9,034 nt of DNA, from the NCBI GenBank assembly GCA_003165855.1, contig PMXH01000248.1:5415-14448 (forward strand), in the 5' to 3' direction. Position 1 is the stretch's first letter. Each line of letters opens with the position of its first letter. The DNA is from Acidobacteriaceae bacterium. Its GTDB lineage: Bacteria > Acidobacteriota > Terriglobia > Terriglobales > Acidobacteriaceae. The notes below the pieces were generated by a model. It made no database searches and was not told where the DNA came from. It was given only the letters and a program-made list of their open reading frames with translations. Both the position numbers and the translations under genes were made by a program. Positions 1 through 6,628 of this stretch are shown one piece after another.

Positions 1-339
1 GCGGCCATGAACGATCTGATCCGTCCAGCGCTCTATGGGGCCTATCACGAAATCGTTCCCGTAATTCAGTCCAGCGAGCTGGCAGCTAAGAAGAAAGAAA
101 CTGTGGATGTGGTCGGTCCGATCTGTGAGTCCGGAGACTTTTTCGCGCGCGATCGGGAATTGCCTCGCGTGGAAGAGGGGGACTTGCTTGCGATTCTTGA
201 TGCTGGAGCTTATGGAATGGCGCTGGCTTCGAATTACAATACGCGTCCGCGGCCAGCCGAGGTGTTGGTGAGTGGAAAATCAGCCCGGCTCATCCGGCGG
301 CGGGAGAAAGTGCGGAATCTGTATTCCGAGGAGTTGTAG
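1..339 (+). CDS. lysA: Diaminopimelate decarboxylase, C-terminal fragment
   Basis: This is the last 112 codons of a gene that begins before the window; the reading frame is open from base 1. LysA is a PLP-dependent fold-type III decarboxylase that converts meso-diaminopimelate to L-lysine in the cytoplasm, the last step of lysine synthesis. The visible part is the C-terminal beta domain. It shows [16 protein letters not shown] near the start, then [11 protein letters not shown] (about fragment residues 42-52), whose Cys belongs to the active site contributed across the dimer. After that come [13 protein letters not shown] and [14 protein letters not shown], the tyrosine-containing signature that contacts PLP and substrate. 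These motifs separate it clearly from arginine and ornithine decarboxylases. The C-terminus ([11 protein letters not shown]) is a normal length for the family, so the 3' end looks intact. The next gene on this strand starts 91 bases on and is unrelated. Confidence 0.95.
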   Translation, partial: AAMNDLIRPALYGAYHEIVPVIQSSELAAKKKETVDVVGPICESGDFFARDRELPRVEEGDLLAILDAGAYGMALASNYNTRPRPAEVLVSGKSARLIRRREKVRNLYSEEL

Positions 340-354
340 ATTGATGATTGATGA
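340..354. repeat. Tandem heptamer ATTGATG x2 after lysA
   Basis: Two perfect copies of ATTGATG (340-346 and 347-353) plus one further A lie directly after the lysA stop codon. A related heptamer, TGTTGAT, is also doubled at 1030-1043, and inverted copies occur at 1076-1097. The repeat is non-coding. Its role is unknown; it may be a short intergenic repeat typical of this lineage. Confidence 0.45.
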
Positions 355-404
355 CTATGGAGCGTGCACAAGCAATCTTAACAACGATACAATTCCAATT
401 TTGA

Positions 405-410
405 TATAAC
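405..410 (+). promoter_or_regulatory. Possible -10 element for the 431-910 gene
   Basis: TATAAC lies in a locally AT-rich stretch (about 375-415) 20 bases before the GTG at 431. It differs from the sigma70 -10 consensus only at the last base. No convincing -35 hexamer sits 16-18 bases upstream; TTAACA at 379-384 would leave a 20-base spacer. If it is used, transcription would begin near 417 and the leader would be very short. The call is tentative. Confidence 0.25.
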
Positions 411-430
411 ATTCTCGAAGACGAACGGGC

Positions 431-910
431 GTGGGGAGAAAGCTCAAATTCGGGGACCTCGTTGAAATAAAGACTTCCAAGGGTCTGGCTTACGCAATGT
501 ATACGCACCGCCATACCAAGCATCCCAAGTTTGGTGCTGTGATCCAGCTATTCGACCGCAATTACGATACGCGACCCCTCGACCTGACGGATGTTGTGCG
601 TGCTCCGATCCGATTTGCCACCTTTTTTCCTCTGCAAGCAGCTGTGAACCAAGGGCTCGTTGAAGTCGTCGGCAATCTTCCCGTACCCGAAAATCTCGAA
701 CCATTTCCTGTTTTTCGCAGTGCTAATATCGACCCAAGGACGAAGCAAGTACGAGATTGGTGGTTGCGCGATTTGGAGACGGAGAAAACTTGGCGGGTCG
801 CCGCCTTGACGCCTGAACAAAGGAAACTCCCCATTCTCGCCGTTTGGAACCAAGCTTTCTTGGTCCATCGGATCGAGGAAGGATGGCGACCCGAAAACGA
901 TTCGAGGTAA
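431..910 (+). CDS. Conserved-looking small protein, function unknown (possibly Imm26-like)
   Basis: This gene encodes 159 residues and starts with GTG. I do not recognise it with certainty. The N-terminus, GDLVEIKTSKGLAYAMYTHR (residues 8-27), followed by an aromatic, strand-like segment KFGAVIQLFD, reads as a small beta-rich domain. Later features are FFPLQAAVNQGLVEVVGN, a tryptophan-rich VRDWWLRD and a C-terminal LVHRIEEGWRPE. The opening GD.(V/F).I pattern and overall size vaguely resemble Imm26-type immunity proteins, but no toxin gene is adjacent, so I do not assign that role. There is no signal peptide or membrane segment, so it should be cytosolic. The Shine-Dalgarno sequence is poor. 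The GTG start was chosen because the domain begins immediately after it and no better in-frame start is seen. The gene stands alone between lysA and the convergent nadK. The overlapping - strand reading frames have no recognisable features. Confidence 0.72.
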   Translation: MGRKLKFGDLVEIKTSKGLAYAMYTHRHTKHPKFGAVIQLFDRNYDTRPLDLTDVVRAPIRFATFFPLQAAVNQGLVEVVGNLPVPENLEPFPVFRSANIDPRTKQVRDWWLRDLETEKTWRVAALTPEQRKLPILAVWNQAFLVHRIEEGWRPENDSR

Positions 911-929
911 GATTTTCGAGGTAAAGATT
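901..929. repeat. Tandem duplication spanning a stop codon
   Basis: TTCGAGGTAAGATT (901-914) is immediately followed by TTCGAGGTAAAGATT (915-929), identical apart from one inserted A. The first copy contains the TAA stop of the preceding gene (908-910). It looks like a recent slippage duplication of the 3' end of that gene. Confidence 0.7.
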
Positions 930-1027
930 TTTTCGCAGCTAAGCCCCGAACCACGCGATTTTCGGTAGATAGCGCTAGCTTCGTTTTGCAAACTGACTGA
1001 CGATTTCCTTTTCCCAAGGGTGCGCAC

Positions 1028-1098
1028 GTTGTTGATTGTTGATAAAACCCTGACTACGGGTTTTTCAATCAGCCCTCAACAATCACAAAATCAACAAC
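1028..1098. terminator. Compound inverted repeat, likely bidirectional terminator
   Basis: The core hairpin is AAAACCC (1044-1050), a 7-base loop and GGGTTTT (1058-1064). It is followed on the + strand by a run of T. On the - strand the same stem also ends in TTTT. Outer arms pair as well: TGATTGTTGA (1033-1042) with TCAACAATCA (1076-1085), and alternatively GTTGTTGAT (1028-1036) with ATCAACAAC (1090-1098). The element sits between the convergent 431-910 gene and nadK, ending two bases before the nadK stop codon, exactly where a shared terminator is expected. The outer arms are built from doubled heptamers and may be a repeat element in their own right. Confidence 0.7.
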
Positions 1099-1100
1099 CT

Positions 1101-1979
1101 TTATCTTTCTCCCCACTTCAGCTTAGTGCGGAGCACGTGGAAGAAATCAGTGTCGGTGCGATACAGGCTAATGCTGTGCTCGGAGCGTCGGCAACGAACT
1201 CGGTCTCCGTCCCGCAAATCGAGACCGGGCTGGCCGTCCAGGCTGAGGTAAGCCACTTCTTCGACGCTGCGCAGCAGGATTTCGACCACAGCCGAATCAG
1301 GGACCACCAGCGGGCGATGCGTGAGCGAATGTGGCGCGACTGGCGTAATCACAAAGGCGCTGACCGTTGGCATGACTACGGGGCCGCCTGCGGAGAGCGA
1401 GTAGGCAGTCGAACCCGTGGGCGTGGCCACGATCATGCCATCGGCGCGGTAGCTAGAGACGAAGACCTTGTCTACAAAGAGGTCATAATTATTTAAGCGA
1501 GCCAGAGCGGTCTTGTTGACCACGGCGTCGTTGAAAACCATGTAGCTTCCCAGAACCGCTTCGCCGCGCAGTAAATCACACTGCATCAGCGAACGTTGCT
1601 CCACGGCGGCGCGGCCCTGCGCGATGGAGTCGAGCATGCTAAATAGCGAGCCGAGCGGAACGTCGGTGAGGAAGCCGAGCGAACCCAGATTCACTCCAAC
1701 GAGAGGAGCGTCGGTTGCGGCCGTGGCTCGGGCCGCCGAGAGTAAAGTCCCGTCGCCGCCCAACACCACCACCAGATCCAAAGGCCGCGCCGACATTTGC
1801 GAGCGCAGCACTTCTTCCTGTCCGTTGGAATACTTGGCCGTCTCCGGATCGACGATGACCTTGTAACCATGGGCGTGAAACCACTCCAGCAGTTCGGGAA
1901 CGGTACGCGCAACTTCTGGCCTGTCCGGGCGGGAGATAATGGCCGCGACTTTCGATTGAGACGAGGGCTTGCTTGCCAT
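1101..1979 (-). CDS. nadK: NAD kinase
   Basis: This is an ATP- (or polyphosphate-) dependent NAD+ kinase that makes NADP+ in the cytoplasm. The 292-residue product has the family motifs in order: GGDGTLL (residues 74-80, nucleotide binding and catalysis), NLGSLGFLT (97-105), FNDAVVNK (149-156, the N-D/E substrate motif), DGMIVATPTGSTAYSLSAGG (180-199, glycine-rich core), then PHSLTHRPLVVP and a C-terminal FFHVLRTKLKWGER. The length is normal for bacterial NadK. I chose the ATG at 1979 because the Rossmann-like first strand (KVAAIISRP) starts shortly after it. An in-frame TTG at 2021 would add 14 residues (MARILYNLPLSLSN) unlike the family. Neither start has a clear Shine-Dalgarno sequence. 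The gene lies 62 bases after tlyA, a common pairing in which tlyA and nadK are co-transcribed, and ends at a hairpin shared with the convergent gene. Confidence 0.95.
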   Translation of the reverse strand: MASKPSSQSKVAAIISRPDRPEVARTVPELLEWFHAHGYKVIVDPETAKYSNGQEEVLRSQMSARPLDLVVVLGGDGTLLSAARATAATDAPLVGVNLGSLGFLTDVPLGSLFSMLDSIAQGRAAVEQRSLMQCDLLRGEAVLGSYMVFNDAVVNKTALARLNNYDLFVDKVFVSSYRADGMIVATPTGSTAYSLSAGGPVVMPTVSAFVITPVAPHSLTHRPLVVPDSAVVEILLRSVEEVAYLSLDGQPGLDLRDGDRVRCRRSEHSISLYRTDTDFFHVLRTKLKWGER

Positions 1980-2000
1980 GTTTGAAAGAGACAAAGGAAG

Positions 2001-2006
2001 ATTGTA
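2001..2006 (-). promoter_or_regulatory. Possible internal -10 element before nadK
   Basis: On the - strand TACAAT, directly preceded by TG, lies 21 bases upstream of the nadK ATG, within the tlyA-nadK gap. No good -35 hexamer is visible at 16-18 bases. If it is active, the nadK transcript would have a leader of about 15 bases and the TTG start at 2021 would be ruled out on that transcript. Weak evidence. Confidence 0.25.
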
Positions 2007-2041
2007 CAGAATTCGAGCCAAAAAGCTTTGACGACGATGGA

Positions 2042-2791
2042 TTAAAAGACTCCCCAGAGGAGAAACTCGCGGTTCCCTTCCGCGCCCAGGATCGGCGATT
2101 CGACCACATCCGTGCTAGTACAGGCCAAGTCCAGCAAAGCTCTCTTCACCTTCTCGACCGACGCCATCTGAGCGGCCTCGTCACGCACAATGCCTCCTTT
2201 GCCGACGAATTCCCTTCCCGCCTCGAATTGAGGTTTGACGAGGACGATCACTTGGCGGCCGCGGCGCTGTTCGCCAGACGGCGGCAAGGCGGCGTTTACA
2301 ACAGGAGGGAGAACTAATGTCGCGGAAATGAACGCAACGTCGATTACGATGAGGTCGACCATCTCGCCGATGACTTCCCCGGTCACATAGCGGGCGTTGA
2401 CTTTCTCCAGCAATCGAACCCGGGAATCCTGGCGCAGTTTGAAATCCATCTGCCCGTAGCCGGTGTCGATCGCGATTACACGAGTCGCGCCATGCTGCAG
2501 CAGACAGTCCGTAAAGCCGCCGGTGGAAGCGCCGACATCGAGACAGACCTTGCCCGTGACGTCGATATGCCAGTGTTCAAGCGCGCGCTCAAGTTTGAGC
2601 CCGCCCCGGCTGACATACTTCAGATCTTCGCCGAGCAACCGGATCACGGCGTCCTCTGCGACTTGCGCACCAGACTTGTCGAGCTTCTGGTCGTTAACCA
2701 ATACTTTTCCCGCGAGAATGAGAGCCTGGGCCCGCTCTCGCGAGGCGGCGAGTCCGCGATCGAGGAGGAGTTTGTCGAGTCTGAGTTTCAC
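2042..2791 (-). CDS. tlyA: TlyA family rRNA (cytidine-2'-O)-methyltransferase / hemolysin A-like
   Basis: The 249-residue product has an N-terminal S4 RNA-binding domain (residues 3-60, RLDKLLLDRGLAASRERAQA onward) and a C-terminal FtsJ/RrmJ-type SAM methyltransferase domain. Visible motifs are KYVSRGGLKLERAL (58-71, domain junction), LDVGASTGGFTDCLLQ (84-99, SAM binding), VIDVAFIS (149-156), LVKPQFEAGRE (184-194, with a conserved lysine) and GKGGIVRD (197-204). It ends with the family signature GAEGNREFLLW. In mycobacteria TlyA 2'-O-methylates 16S and 23S rRNA cytidines; the same role here is inferred from family. The start is GTG at 2791, fixed by the S4 domain beginning at residue 2; its Shine-Dalgarno sequence is weak. 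Length and motif set are intact. nadK follows 62 bases downstream on the same strand. Confidence 0.94.
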   Translation of the reverse strand: MKLRLDKLLLDRGLAASRERAQALILAGKVLVNDQKLDKSGAQVAEDAVIRLLGEDLKYVSRGGLKLERALEHWHIDVTGKVCLDVGASTGGFTDCLLQHGATRVIAIDTGYGQMDFKLRQDSRVRLLEKVNARYVTGEVIGEMVDLIVIDVAFISATLVLPPVVNAALPPSGEQRRGRQVIVLVKPQFEAGREFVGKGGIVRDEAAQMASVEKVKRALLDLACTSTDVVESPILGAEGNREFLLWGVF

Positions 2792-2937
2792 GGTTGTCTC
2801 GTCACCAGATTTCTTAGCCGCGATCCATGGGCAGGCGCGGTCGCACCACGAAAGTGCCAGCCCCTGCTCCGGTGCAAAGAGCTGAAGCGACTCTCGCTTG
2901 AATCACTTACAAAGATACGGTCGTGCTTTTCCACAGA

Positions 2938-2943
2938 ATTATC
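2938..2943 (-). promoter_or_regulatory. Possible -10 element for the tlyA-nadK operon
   Basis: On the - strand GATAAT lies in the 195-base stretch between the yebC terminator and the tlyA start, the only -10-like hexamer I would single out there. It lacks a recognisable -35 box. The predicted leader would be about 140 bases. The rest of 2792-2986 holds no gene that I can support. Confidence 0.25.
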
Positions 2944-2986
2944 CTCGATTGTGTTGAAAACTCCATCGCGCGGAGGCACGCTTCAG

Positions 2987-3021
2987 CGAGAAAAAGAAGA
3001 GCCGCCCGACAATGGGCGGCT
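2987..3021 (-). terminator. Intrinsic terminator of yebC
   Basis: On the - strand an 8-bp perfect stem, AGCCGCCC / GGGCGGCT (3000-3007 and 3014-3021), has a 6-base loop and is followed by the T-rich tract CTTCTTTTTCTC. It begins 22 bases after the yebC stop. This is a textbook rho-independent terminator and implies that tlyA needs its own promoter. Confidence 0.88.
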
Positions 3022-3043
3022 CAAGATTCTCGAACTGGCTCGA

Positions 3044-3796
3044 CTACCCAGCCACTTCTTCCAGCAACTTCTGGTCGATGTCAAAATTCGAATGCACGTT
3101 CTGCACATCGTCCTGATCTTCCAGCGCTTCCATCAACCGGATCATGGTCGACGCCTGCTGTCCTTCCAACTTGATGTAGGTGTCAGGAATCATGCTCACG
3201 CTGGACGAAGCAGGCTCAATACCCGCCTTCTTTAAGGCCTCGAGCATGCCTTCATAGGCGGAAGGCGCAGTCAGGATCTCCCAATTCTCGCCATCGTCAA
3301 TCGGCTCATCCTCGCCGTTCGCTTCGATGATGATATTCATCAGGTCGTCCGCCTTGGTCGCCGACTTCGGGATGAGGATGTCGCCCTTTTTGTGGAACAT
3401 ATACGCGACGGCACCGGCTGAGGCCATATTGCCGCCGTTCTTGCCAAAGCAGTGGCGGATTTCGCTGACAGTACGGTTGCGGTTATCGGTGTTGATGTCG
3501 AGAAGAACCGCAACGCCGCCCGGGCCGTAGCCTTCGAGCGAAAACTCTTCGTAGGTCGCGCCGGGCAGTTCGCCGGTGCCCCGCTGAATGGCGCGCTTGA
3601 TGTTATCTTGGGGCATGTTCTCGCTCTTGGCGGCGAGGATGGCGCCGCGCAGACGTGGGTTGGTGTCAGGATCGCCGCCGCCGTTCTTCGCGGCAATACT
3701 GATTTCCTTGATGAGGCGGGTAAAAATCTTGCCGCGCTTGGCGTCGAGCGCGCCCTTCTTGTGCTTGATTGTGGCCCATTTTGAATGGCCAGACAT
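3044..3796 (-). CDS. yebC: YebC/PmpR family protein
   Basis: The 250-residue product begins MSGHSKWATIKHKKGALDAK, the invariant YebC N-terminus. It continues with RGKIFTRLIKEI (21-32), NMPQDNIKRAIQRGTG (60-75), EGYGPGGVAVLLD (88-100), TDNRNRTVSEIRH (103-115) and GGNMASAGAVAYMF (121-134), all conserved in the family. It is a cytoplasmic protein, long annotated as a transcriptional regulator. Work on some members points to a role at the ribosome, relieving stalls at proline-rich stretches; which role applies here cannot be told from sequence. The ATG at 3796 has a good Shine-Dalgarno sequence (GAGGT, 3803-3807, 6-base spacing). An extended -10 promoter lies upstream and a strong terminator downstream, so it is probably monocistronic. 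Length is normal for the family. Confidence 0.96.
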   Translation of the reverse strand: MSGHSKWATIKHKKGALDAKRGKIFTRLIKEISIAAKNGGGDPDTNPRLRGAILAAKSENMPQDNIKRAIQRGTGELPGATYEEFSLEGYGPGGVAVLLDINTDNRNRTVSEIRHCFGKNGGNMASAGAVAYMFHKKGDILIPKSATKADDLMNIIIEANGEDEPIDDGENWEILTAPSAYEGMLEALKKAGIEPASSSVSMIPDTYIKLEGQQASTMIRLMEALEDQDDVQNVHSNFDIDQKLLEEVAG

Positions 3797-3889
3797 AGCT
3801 AGACCTCGTATCTAATGATCTTGATTGGCGCGGGATTCGCCCGTAGAGGGAATCACAGGCTGCCTCGATAAGTCTGCAGGCGAACGGAA

Positions 3890-3898
3890 ATTATAGCA
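3890..3898 (-). promoter_or_regulatory. Extended -10 promoter of yebC
   Basis: On the - strand TGCTATAAT is a perfect extended -10 element (TGn plus consensus TATAAT). No good -35 is seen, as is usual for extended -10 promoters. Transcription would start near 3883, giving a leader of about 86 bases with the GAGGT ribosome-binding site near its end. Confidence 0.65.
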
Positions 3899-4005
3899 CG
3901 ACTCTCTTCCGCCGATTGCTAGATTACCCTCATGATAAACAGGGGCGAGCGGCAGATCAAGCACGGCACAGACAAGCAGAACGGAGAGTGTTCCCTATTC
4001 GGTTA

Positions 4006-4034
4006 TTGACTGCAGTGGACATGCGCCCTAACAT
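4006..4034 (+). promoter_or_regulatory. Sigma70-type promoter of the Ser/Thr kinase gene
   Basis: TTGACT (4006-4011) and TAACAT (4029-4034) are separated by exactly 17 bases. The -35 matches five of six consensus positions and the -10 four of six. The start of transcription would be near 4041, only about 15 bases before the kinase ATG. The leader would then be almost absent and contain only a weak GGGG ribosome-binding sequence at 4041-4044. Confidence 0.6.
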
Positions 4035-4055
4035 GCCAGCGGGGCGCTCTCGCAT

Positions 4056-6605
4056 ATGACTGATCAGGTCATAGGTCACTACCGGATTCTCGAGAAAATC
4101 GGTGCGGGAGCCATGGGCGAGGTTTTTCGGGCTCGGGACGAAAGGCTGGGCCGCGATGTCGCTCTAAAGCTGATTCGTCCCGCTTCCAGCGACAACCCAG
4201 ACCATCTCCGCCGTTTTGAACTGGAAGCTCGTGCCGCCGCGGCCCTGAATCATCCCAACATTGTCGCTATTTATGACGTAGGGCTTGAAGCAGGATCTCC
4301 TTACATCGTTTGCGAATTGCTGGAAGGCAAGACCCTGCGCCAACGACTGTCAGAAGGAGCACTGCCGGTTCGGCTGGCGGTGGACTACTCGCTGCAGATC
4401 GTACAAGGTCTCATCGCGGCTCATGATCGCCGCATCATTCACCGTGACCTCAAGCCCGAGAATCTGTTTGTAACCAGGGATGGCCGGGTCAAGATCCTCG
4501 ACTTCGGCGTGGCCAAGCTTCAATCTGCTCCGGGAGAAGCCGGACGCCCGGTGGAAGATTTGACCACGGTAACCCGGAGTGGGGCGGTGATCGGTACTGT
4601 CGCTTACATGTCGCCTGAGCAGTTACGCGGCAAGACGGTCGACCACCGCAGCGACCTCTTCAGTGTGGGCGCGATTCTCTATGAAATGCTGACCGGGCGG
4701 CGAGCCTTTCACGGCGAAACCGAGGTGGACACGATTACTGCCGTCCTTCGCGAGGACCCTCCGGAGATCAGTCTGGAGGAGGCGAGGATCCCCATATCAT
4801 TCCGGCAAATCGTCCGCCATTGCCTGGAGAAGGAGCCTGAGAAGCGCTTTCAATCGGCGCGCGATCTGGCATTTGCGCTGGACACTCTTTCAAGCACTTC
4901 CGGCGTAGGGACAGCACGCTTTGGTCGGGCAAAGTTCCAAGGAAAGATCCTGCCCTGGGCCTTAGTGGGAGCGCTCCTGATTGCGACGCTCCTGCTTGTG
5001 GGTAGGCAGGCACGGCTGGGCGCACCGTCGCTCAGCTACCGGCGCGTCACCTTTGAAGAGGGTACGGTGTATGCGGCACGCTTCGCGCCTGACTTTCACT
5101 CGGTCGTCTACGGTGCCGCCTGGAACGGCAAACCGCTACAGCTATTTTCCACCGTCGGGGAATCGGTTTCGACTCAACCGCTCAACCTCACGGATGCGAA
5201 CTTGTTAGCGATTTCGAAGACCGGCGAACTGGCGCTAGTGCTTCACGGCGCTCACATGGCGCACCTTAAGATTGAACAGGGTACGTTGGCTCGCGCGCCT
5301 CTGGCCGGAGGTTCTCCGAGAGAGATGCTGGAAGACGTCACTTGGGCGGACTGGGGTCCGAACGGCGAATTGGCGGTGGTTCACCACGCTGAAGGGCGGG
5401 ATCGCATTGAATACCCGATTGGCCATGTTTTGTACGAAAGCAATAGCTGGATCAGCCACGTCCGCGTGTCTCCACAAGCCGACAGGATTGCCTTCATCAA
5501 CCATCCCATCATGTGGCATGATGGCGGGCTGGTTTGCGTGGTGGATCTTGCCGGACAAGTTCGGCCGCTCACCCGCGAGTGGGAATCAGCGGACGGCCTG
5601 GCCTGGAGTTCCGACGGAAAAGAAATCTGGTTTACGGCCGCCGAGAATAGTTACACCCGCGCCTTGCGGGCTGTAAGTATCAAGGGAGTAAGCCGGACAG
5701 TTCTAAAGATTCCGGCGGGATTGACCTTGCAGGATATGGCACCGGATGGTCGGGTGCTGGTGAGCCTGGATGCAGAACGTCTCGCCATGGCAACTTCTAC
5801 GCGAGACGGCAAGGCGTCGGACATTTCCTGGCACGATTGGGATGTTGCCAAAGATATATCGCGGGACGGGCAGTCCGTGTTGTTCGAGGATGCAAGCGAA
5901 GCCGCGCCTCCTGACAGTTCAGTGGCGATTCGTAGAATCGACGGAACCCCACCCGTACAACTGGGGGAGGGGAGCGCAGGCGGGCTTTCCCCGGACGGCA
6001 AATGGGCGATTGCAATTATCCCAGGCAACCCGGGACGAATCACGCTTTACCCCATCGGTGCCGGCGAACCTCGAACGATTCCCGTGACCGGGCTGGAACA
6101 CATCCACAGCGGCTCTTCTCATTTCCTGGCGGATGGGAAGCGAATCACCATCAACGGCAACGAACCCGGTCACGGAGTACGGTGCTATCTCGTGAACCTG
6201 GACGGGGGAAAGTTGACAGCGATAACCCCGGAAGGAATTACAGGCGGGTTGGTCTCGCCTGATGGTCAATATATTGTTGCCAACAACGGTCCGATCGCGG
6301 CAGTGTATCCGATCACTGGGGGTGCTCCGCATTCCATTCCCGGTCTCGAACCCGGCTTTGTTCCTTTGCAATGGTCGGAGGACAACTCGGCGGTTTATGG
6401 ATATCGCCCCGGCCAGGTTCCAGCGAACGTGTACAAGGTTAACTTGGTCTCTGGCGCAAAGACTCTCATCCAGGAATTGCAGCCTCAGACGACTACAGGC
6501 GTGGTTAACATCGCTCCGGTGGTTGTGACGCGTGACGGTTCCCGCTTCGCCTACAGCTACTATCAGGTCTCCTCGGTACTCTTTGTCATTTCCGGTTTGC
6601 GATAG
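4056..6605 (+). CDS. Transmembrane Ser/Thr protein kinase with PD40/TolB-like propeller
   Basis: The 849-residue product is a Hanks-type kinase of PknB style. The kinase domain (about 8-275) has the Gly-rich loop GAGAMGEV (16-23), VALKLI with catalytic K38, alpha-C E57, HRDLKPEN (129-136), DFG (149-151), a Thr-rich activation loop TTVTRSGAVIGT and SPE (186-188) in place of APE. All catalytic residues are present, so it should be active. A single hydrophobic helix (about 298-316, LPWALVGALLIATLLLVG) follows a juxtamembrane linker. The remaining 530 residues contain repeated strand patterns with SPDG-type turns: SSDGKEIWF near 517, SPDGKWAIA near 642, SPDGQYIVA near 730. These indicate a TolB/PD40 beta propeller, presumably outside the cytoplasm and sensing or binding something unknown. 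This fusion is common in Acidobacteriota. No cognate phosphatase or substrate gene is adjacent. The 3' end converges with the oxygenase operon, leaving 23 bases and no convincing terminator. Confidence 0.94.
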   Translation: MTDQVIGHYRILEKIGAGAMGEVFRARDERLGRDVALKLIRPASSDNPDHLRRFELEARAAAALNHPNIVAIYDVGLEAGSPYIVCELLEGKTLRQRLSEGALPVRLAVDYSLQIVQGLIAAHDRRIIHRDLKPENLFVTRDGRVKILDFGVAKLQSAPGEAGRPVEDLTTVTRSGAVIGTVAYMSPEQLRGKTVDHRSDLFSVGAILYEMLTGRRAFHGETEVDTITAVLREDPPEISLEEARIPISFRQIVRHCLEKEPEKRFQSARDLAFALDTLSSTSGVGTARFGRAKFQGKILPWALVGALLIATLLLVGRQARLGAPSLSYRRVTFEEGTVYAARFAPDFHSVVYGAAWNGKPLQLFSTVGESVSTQPLNLTDANLLAISKTGELALVLHGAHMAHLKIEQGTLARAPLAGGSPREMLEDVTWADWGPNGELAVVHHAEGRDRIEYPIGHVLYESNSWISHVRVSPQADRIAFINHPIMWHDGGLVCVVDLAGQVRPLTREWESADGLAWSSDGKEIWFTAAENSYTRALRAVSIKGVSRTVLKIPAGLTLQDMAPDGRVLVSLDAERLAMATSTRDGKASDISWHDWDVAKDISRDGQSVLFEDASEAAPPDSSVAIRRIDGTPPVQLGEGSAGGLSPDGKWAIAIIPGNPGRITLYPIGAGEPRTIPVTGLEHIHSGSSHFLADGKRITINGNEPGHGVRCYLVNLDGGKLTAITPEGITGGLVSPDGQYIVANNGPIAAVYPITGGAPHSIPGLEPGFVPLQWSEDNSAVYGYRPGQVPANVYKVNLVSGAKTLIQELQPQTTTGVVNIAPVVVTRDGSRFAYSYYQVSSVLFVISGLR

Positions 6606-6628
6606 TCTGGCCGGAGCACAAGGCCAAC

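Noticed and set aside
548..1027. Long - strand reading frames (548-1027 and 562-1017) opposite the 431-910 gene
   Set aside because: They read through antisense of a better candidate and have low-complexity Arg/Ser-rich products; there are no motifs or ribosome-binding sites.
1020..1496. + strand reading frame of 158 codons over the terminator and the nadK 3' end
   Set aside because: It starts inside the inverted repeat and is antisense to the conserved C-terminal half of NadK; the product has no family features.
2845..2870. TGGCAC on the - strand resembling the -24 part of a sigma54 promoter upstream of tlyA
   Set aside because: The matching -12 element is missing: TGGTG is found where TTGCA is expected, so the required GC at the right spacing is absent.
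2788..2979. 63-codon - strand reading frame with a GTG start, whose stop overlaps the tlyA GTG start as GTGA
   Set aside because: The overlap looks like coupled genes, but the product (MPPRDGVFNTIEDN...) has no recognisable domain, there is no ribosome-binding site, and it is rich in Arg/Ser as in chance frames. I keep it as non-coding leader.
6608..6626. TGGCC/GGCCA hairpin between the convergent kinase and oxygenase genes
   Set aside because: The stem is only 5 bp with a 9-base loop and no T-run on either strand, too weak to call a terminator.
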